From Palsa-504 sp963819785 (GTDB lineage Bacteria; Actinomycetota; Actinomycetes; Streptosporangiales; Streptosporangiaceae): a stretch of 64,000 bases of DNA. The stretch is from NCBI GenBank assembly GCA_963819785.1, contig CAWFXW010000034.1, positions 124,001 to 188,000 on the forward strand, written 5' to 3'. The notes below the pieces were generated by a model. The model was not told where the DNA came from. It saw only the letters and a list, made by a program, of their open reading frames with translations, and ran no database searches. This document shows positions 63,490-64,000 of the stretch, piece after piece; position 1 is the first letter of the stretch, and each line of letters opens with the position of its first letter. Made by a program: the position numbers and the translations under genes.

Positions 63490-63786
63490 ATGCACCCGGT
63501 CATCATGCGGCAACTCGCAGCCGACCACATCAAGGAGATGCACGTGAGAGCAGAGGAGGCGCGCGTGGCCCGGCGGGCGCGCCGGGCCCGGCGCCGCGCG
63601 CCGTCCACGCGGCCAGGGCTTCGGGCCAGCGGGACGCTCAGTTACGACGATCCCCGCCTGGACGCAGCCCAGCGCCCGGCCCTGCACGAGCAGCCCAGCA
63701 CGCCGCCAATGCCGGTAATGGCCGGCTCGCCGCCAGCTAGCGGCGACGCCACCACGCGACGCGAAACGCTGGACCATTGCCACTGA
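63490..63786 (+). CDS. small protein, MHPVI family (unknown function), second copy
   Basis: This 98-residue Arg/Ala-rich protein starts at ATG 63490 directly behind AGGAGGAG. Its first 20 residues (HPVIMRQLAADHIKEMHVRA after Met) match those of the protein at 37254. An Arg-rich helix follows (ARVARRARRARRRAPS). It is 42 bases after the previous gene and so lies in the box A transcript. Function unknown. The repeated pairing with LAL genes suggests that it belongs to their target set. Confidence 0.7.
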   Translation: MHPVIMRQLAADHIKEMHVRAEEARVARRARRARRRAPSTRPGLRASGTLSYDDPRLDAAQRPALHEQPSTPPMPVMAGSPPASGDATTRRETLDHCH

Positions 63787-63855
63787 TCAGAGCGAGAGGC
63801 GGGGCGGGAGGCTTAATAGATAGTGCGCGGGTCCCAGGCACGCTGCCCAGCAGCG

Positions 63856-63999
63856 TTAGGGTACGTCAGGCGGGCCGGTAGTAGCCAAGCCGATCAACCT
63901 GACATGTCGTGCGAACCTGGTGAAGTCATCGAGATTGATCGTGATGACTGCGTCGATGCCATGCACCAGCGTGGTGGCCACGACATTCGCGCCATGAAC
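63856..63999 (-). CDS. VapC-like PIN-domain toxin, 3' end only
   Basis: A minus-strand frame enters from the right edge of the window and stops at TAA (63858-63856). It encodes VHGANVVATTLVHGIDAVIT and LDDFTRFARHVRLIGL, the C-terminal half of a PIN-domain toxin. The second conserved aspartate is probably lost beyond the edge, and LDDF holds the last acidic residues. The rest of the gene lies outside the window. Confidence 0.68.
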   Translation of the reverse strand, partial: VHGANVVATTLVHGIDAVITINLDDFTRFARHVRLIGLATTGPPDVP

Positions 64000-64000
64000 C

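Overview
The window is high-GC actinobacterial chromosome: translation-coupled genes with GTG/ATG starts, a full nuo operon, a fused-type korA with korB, WhiB, LAL regulators, and DUF5999 and DUF4267 families. A soil actinomycete of the Streptosporangiales or a similar order is a reasonable guess, but the genus cannot be fixed from the sequence alone.

Layout. (1) 1-15.5 kb: respiratory complex I genes nuoB to nuoN, almost all overlapping by 4 bases, followed by a strong hairpin and an array of 38-bp hairpin repeats. (2) 15.7-21.4 kb: a polyprenyl diphosphate synthase (menaquinone side chain), the 2-oxoacid:ferredoxin oxidoreductase pair korA/korB on the minus strand, an HtpX-like protease and YajQ. 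(3) 21.5-36.4 kb: a genomic island of about 14.8 kb integrated in a tRNA-Tyr(GTA) gene. A 55-bp exact repeat of the tRNA 3' part marks both ends. Cargo is a VapBC toxin-antitoxin pair and a complete Wadjet anti-plasmid system (jetABCD, type II families). The island's own integrase has been split by a RIT element, which is three overlapping tyrosine recombinases between 84-bp inverted repeats, so the island is probably locked in place. (4) 36.9-63.8 kb: an accessory region organised around four paralogous LAL (MalT-like, LuxR C-terminal) regulators. Three are intact. One carries an in-frame amber stop at a deletion. Interleaved are small conserved proteins, a drug exporter, an ABC transporter, hydrolases, an integral membrane operon, a YceI protein and a WhiB7-like factor.

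The most striking signal is a bipartite promoter element found seven times in region 4: GATTCCACC, then 17-18 bases after its first base CACTTTCGGGTGACG or a close variant, then a TAnnnT -10 box 20-21 bases after that. Each copy points at a nearby gene or operon. Every LAL gene has one copy on its divergent upstream side, and the two LALs that have a same-direction neighbour downstream have a second copy there. The three intact LAL genes also share a nearly identical leader of about 50 bases. I infer a local, duplicated activator-target regulon that I do not recognise from the literature.

Several genes carry single-base frameshifts (nuoB, probably the korB start, a FAD monooxygenase with four, a DUF4267 gene). 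Since nuoB should be intact in a functional complex I operon, some of these may be sequencing errors rather than true decay.
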